Assembly (NCBI GenBank): GCA_965222895.1 | Contig: CBDCVB010000001.1 | Span: forward strand, 186,001-250,000 | Reading direction: 5' to 3' | Origin: Bin87 sp965222895 | Lineage (GTDB): Bacteria > Chloroflexota > Dehalococcoidia > Lucifugimonadales > UBA3495 | Length of the DNA: 64,000 nt | Shown: piece by piece, positions 61,697 to 64,000 of the stretch | How positions within the stretch are numbered: the first letter of the stretch is position 1 | Layout of the letters: the number at the start of each line of letters is the position of its first letter | Program-made: the position numbers and the translations under genes | The notes under the pieces: generated by a model | Database searches by the model: none | Seen by the model: only the letters and a program-made list of their open reading frames with translations | What the model was told of the DNA's origin: nothing

Positions 61697-61933
61697 ATGG
61701 ACCAAACGCCCGAAAGGATCACCTACAGTGTGAAGGAAGCAGCCGCGGCCCTGGGAGTCAGTGAATGGATGGTGCGGGAGTAAATCCGTGTTGGACGCAT
61801 TGATTCCGTCAGGTTCGGCGCTCGTATATTAATCCCCCGCCAAGCTCTGGAACGACTCGTCGTCGACTCGAGACAGACCGACGGCAAATCCAGCGCCGTG
61901 CCTGAGGAAGCTCACCAACCGAGCTCCGACTGA
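61697..61933 (+). pseudogene. excisionase-like helix-turn-helix protein with an internal stop
   Basis: AGGAG at 61684-61688, ATG 61697. ITYSVKEAAAALGVSEWMVR then E-stop-IRVGRIDSVRFGARILIPRQ is the excisionase (HTH_17) pattern, with TAA at codon 29 where an ordinary residue is expected. The frame continues to TGA at 61931-61933. Excisionases direct the integrase towards excision. A decayed integrase follows. Confidence 0.75.
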
Positions 61934-62342
61934 GTTGAGGCCAAACGACGTTGTGCGTCCGGTCTTGCCGACTGGTTCATCGACGGGATTCGCGTGCCCA
62001 CCGCGGGCAAAGAACAGAACCAGTTGGTAGACTGCCGGATCCGACGGTTCCTGCAGGCGTTGGCCTGCCCGAACTATGCGCAGCTAAAGGTGCCGGCTGC
62101 CGCATTTTGGGCAAGCCGACATTGCCTGGCCAACTTTGACGTTGGAAAACCGCCGACCACACAACATTACCCTTAATAAGGAGGTGAGATGTCATGCAGG
62201 GAGTTTCCGGCGGAGCGGTCCAACGTTTTGGCAAATCCTTGAGGACGCTGCCGGACAGTCCCGTCAGAAATCATCAGTCGAGCTGACCCGTTTCACGGCA
62301 AGCTCGTTGACAATTGGAAACCGATTGGAGGCATATCACACC
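61934..62342. other. remnant region between excisionase and integrase
   Basis: A plus-strand frame (about 61934-62176, ADWFIDGIRVPTAGKEQNQL) looks protein-like but has no clear start or family. A strong AAGGAGGTGAG site at 62178-62187 precedes a 30-residue frame (ATG 62194, TGA 62284-62286) that may be a leftover of a truncated gene. No function assigned. Confidence 0.35.
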
Positions 62343-63048
62343 ATGAAGGGCACAATCAGGCAACGCAATCTAGGCTCCTGGGCCGCGACACCAATGGCAA
62401 ACGTATTCGCAAGACGGAAACGGTCCGGGGAAAGAAATCCGACGCCCAACGTCGGCTGCGCGAAATCCTGGCAGAATTGGATCGCGGCATCACCCCTACA
62501 AAAATCCAGTACAAGGTCGGTGAGTGGCTGGACAAATGGCTCCAGGAGAAAATCATTCCCAATCGCCGGCAGAAAATCATCGACCGTTACGAGGGCATCA
62601 TCCGGCTCCACATCAAACCTTCCTTGGAGCACGTGGGACTGGTGCAACTCTCCCCAATGCATATACAGGGTCTGGAGTCCAAACTCTTGGACGACGGGAT
62701 GGCGCCGAAGGGTGTGCAGGCGGTACACCACGTACTCAGCGGTGCCGTGAAACACGCGCTGAGAATGGAAATGATATTCAGGGATCCCGTGGCGCTGGTG
62801 TCGCCACCTACCGTCGCCAAGACGGAAGCGTACAGTCCCGAAATGGACGAGGTGCTGGCACTACTGTCGTTGGCGGAAAAGGCGGAGAACCCTCTTTGGC
62901 CGTTCATCCACCTCATCGCTTTCACTGGGATGCGCCGAGGCGAAGCCCTGGCTTTGACGTGGGAGCATATCGATCTGGACGAGGGAACCCTGCAAATATG
63001 CCAGTCCCTGGTCGTGACGGCTGATGGCGTGTCGTTAGAGCCGCCTAA

Positions 63049-63930
63049 GAGGGTGTGTGACAATGGTCTAAACGTGCGCTGGCGGTTCTTGGAGTGATAA
63101 GGGGATGGCGGTTACGCTGGGGGCATGAGCAGAAAACCTTATCCCAGCGATTTGACCGACGCCCAGTGGGAGGAATTGGCTCCCCTGCTGCCACCCGACA
63201 CCACCAGAGGCCATCCCAGGACCACGGACCTGCGGGAGGTGGTCAACGGGATTCTCTACGTGCTGCGCGGTGGCATACCCTGGCGGCTGATGCCCCATGA
63301 CCTGCCACCCTGGGGCACGGTCTGGTGGTACTTCCGCAAATGGCGGGATGACGGGACCTGGGAACGAGTGGAGTCGGCCTTGCGGGCCCGGGTGCGGGAA
63401 GCGGCGGGCCGAGAGGCCACGCCCAGCGCGGCCATCATAGACAGCCAGTCGGTGCAGACCACTGAAAAAGGGGGCGGCGCGGCTATGACGCAGGTAAAAA
63501 GGTCGCCGGACGCAAGCGGCACATCGTAGTGGACACCATGGGATTACTGCTGGCCGTGGTGGTTCATGCCGCCAATATCCAGGATCGGGACGGCGCCAAG
63601 CTGGTGTTGGTGAAGTTGCTGAACCGATTCCCTCGGCTCCGAGTCATCTGGGCTGATGCTGGCTACGCTGGCCGACTGGTGGCCTGGGCTTGGGCCACTG
63701 GCGGTTGGCTGCTGACCGTGGTACGGCGGCAACCGCATCGCCACACCTTCGAGGTGTTGCCGCGCCGGTGGGTGGTGGAGCGCACCCTGGCGTGGCTCAG
63801 TCGATGTCGCCGGCTCAGCAAAGACTATGAGGAGCGCACCGAAAGCAGCGAAGCCTGGGTGCATATCGCCATGGTCCACCTGATGCTCAAACGGATCCAG
63901 CCCTCCTGAATCTATTTGTCACACGCCCTC
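63049..63930 (+). mobile_element. IS5-family insertion sequence (882 bp) in the integrase gene
   Basis: The inverted ends GAGGGTGTGTGAC and GAGGGCGTGTGAC (complement of the right end) are flanked by TAA at 63046-63048 and 63931-63933. A 3-bp TNA duplication and two overlapping transposase frames fit the IS1031/IS427-like part of the IS5 family. Confidence 0.88.
63125..63909 (+). CDS. IS5-family transposase, two frames joined by a -1 shift
   Basis: The first frame (63125-63529) encodes YPSDLTDAQWEELAPLLPPD and IPWRLMPHDLPPWGTVWWYF, and the first Asp in AIIDSQSVQTTEKG. In the -1 frame RGYDAGKKVAGRKRHIVVDT follows directly, with VIWADAGYAGR and RRWVVERTLAWLSRCRRLSK as the rest of the DDE domain, to TGA at 63907-63909. 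The change of frame falls in A5G5 at 63465-63474, a plausible slippage site, as used by several IS5-group elements. Confidence 0.85.
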
Positions 63931-64000
63931 TAAGACGGCACGCGGGGAGCGGACCGTGGCCTTGGATGCACTGACCGTGGGAGTCCTGCGTAAGCACCGG

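Larger units (their letters stand above)
62343..64000 (+). pseudogene. tyrosine-type site-specific integrase, deleted near the start and split by an IS5 element
   Basis: MKGTIRQRNLGSW starts normally, then about six residues are missing at a CTGG repeat (near 62381) and the frame shifts. GRDTNGKRIRKTETVRGKKS, then the core-binding domain (KVGEWLDKWLQEKIIPNRRQ) and the catalytic-domain start AFTGMRRGEALALTWEHIDL (first catalytic Arg) follow. At 63046 an IS (63049-63930) interrupts the gene with TAA duplicated; the protein resumes at 63931 as EPPK-TARGERTVALDALTVG and leaves the window. It is inactive on two grounds. Confidence 0.85.

Overview
GENERAL. A GC-rich bacterial contig. I see no rRNA, tRNA or CRISPR array. 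The gene content fits a Chloroflexota lineage of the Dehalococcoidia/SAR202 type: several luciferase-like flavin monooxygenases, enoyl-CoA hydratases, SDR enzymes, alpha/beta hydrolases, an MmgE/PrpD protein, a DUF1501/DUF1800 pair, Uma2 nucleases and many IS elements. This taxonomy is inferred from gene content; there is no marker gene in the window.

LAYOUT. 1-1363: two nested IS66 copies. 1492-3320: XdhC and MocA-like molybdenum-hydroxylase maturation genes. 3596-7888: a MarR-isochorismatase-MFS cluster with a clear operator; the MFS gene is split by an IS66 element with an exact 8-bp target duplication. 8610-14697: SsuD-like monooxygenase, aminotransferase and a Cys-type formate dehydrogenase. 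14751-17922 (minus strand): an operon of a flavin monooxygenase, three tandem PaREP1/HEPN-like paralogs, and a peroxiredoxin-like gene whose active-site Cys codon is TGA, followed by a stem-loop that meets bacterial SECIS rules (probable selenoprotein). 18009-20806 (minus): HIT protein, enoyl-CoA hydratase, hydrolase and Uma2. 21844-23584: MoaB/Mog and two more PaREP1-like genes. 23657-27448 (minus): DUF1800, DUF1501 and NHL propeller, behind a good sigma70-type promoter. 27916-34207: cytidylate-kinase-like, ABM, GlcG, F420-type LLM, carboxymuconolactone decarboxylase, enol-lactonase-like hydrolase and HPP. 34343-35052: VapBC-like pair. 35067-42040: catabolic genes and an aminotransferase.

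42120-51758 is an island of IS elements and IS wrecks (IS66, IS630, IS1182, ISAs1, IS21) around two orphan dipeptide-type ABC permeases. 51828-54466 holds a decayed Cas4-like PD-(D/E)XK nuclease, a secreted HNH-excalibur nuclease and a CAP-domain gene split by two consecutive stops. 54866-59125 holds more catabolic genes. 59791-61244 is an IS701-like element. 61697-64000 is the decayed end of an integrative element: an excisionase with a stop codon and an integrase with a deletion and an IS5-family insertion.

HOW IT FITS TOGETHER. The backbone is a set of small oxidative and CoA-linked catabolic clusters, suited to oxidising diverse organic compounds, plus molybdenum-enzyme support genes. A recurrent ~110-175 bp imperfect palindrome with arms GCGTACCCACTTT/AAAGTGGGTACGC occurs about eight times between genes and looks like a non-autonomous element. 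Many genes carry single frameshifts or stops, so the genome appears to be accumulating pseudogenes, or the assembly contains homopolymer errors.
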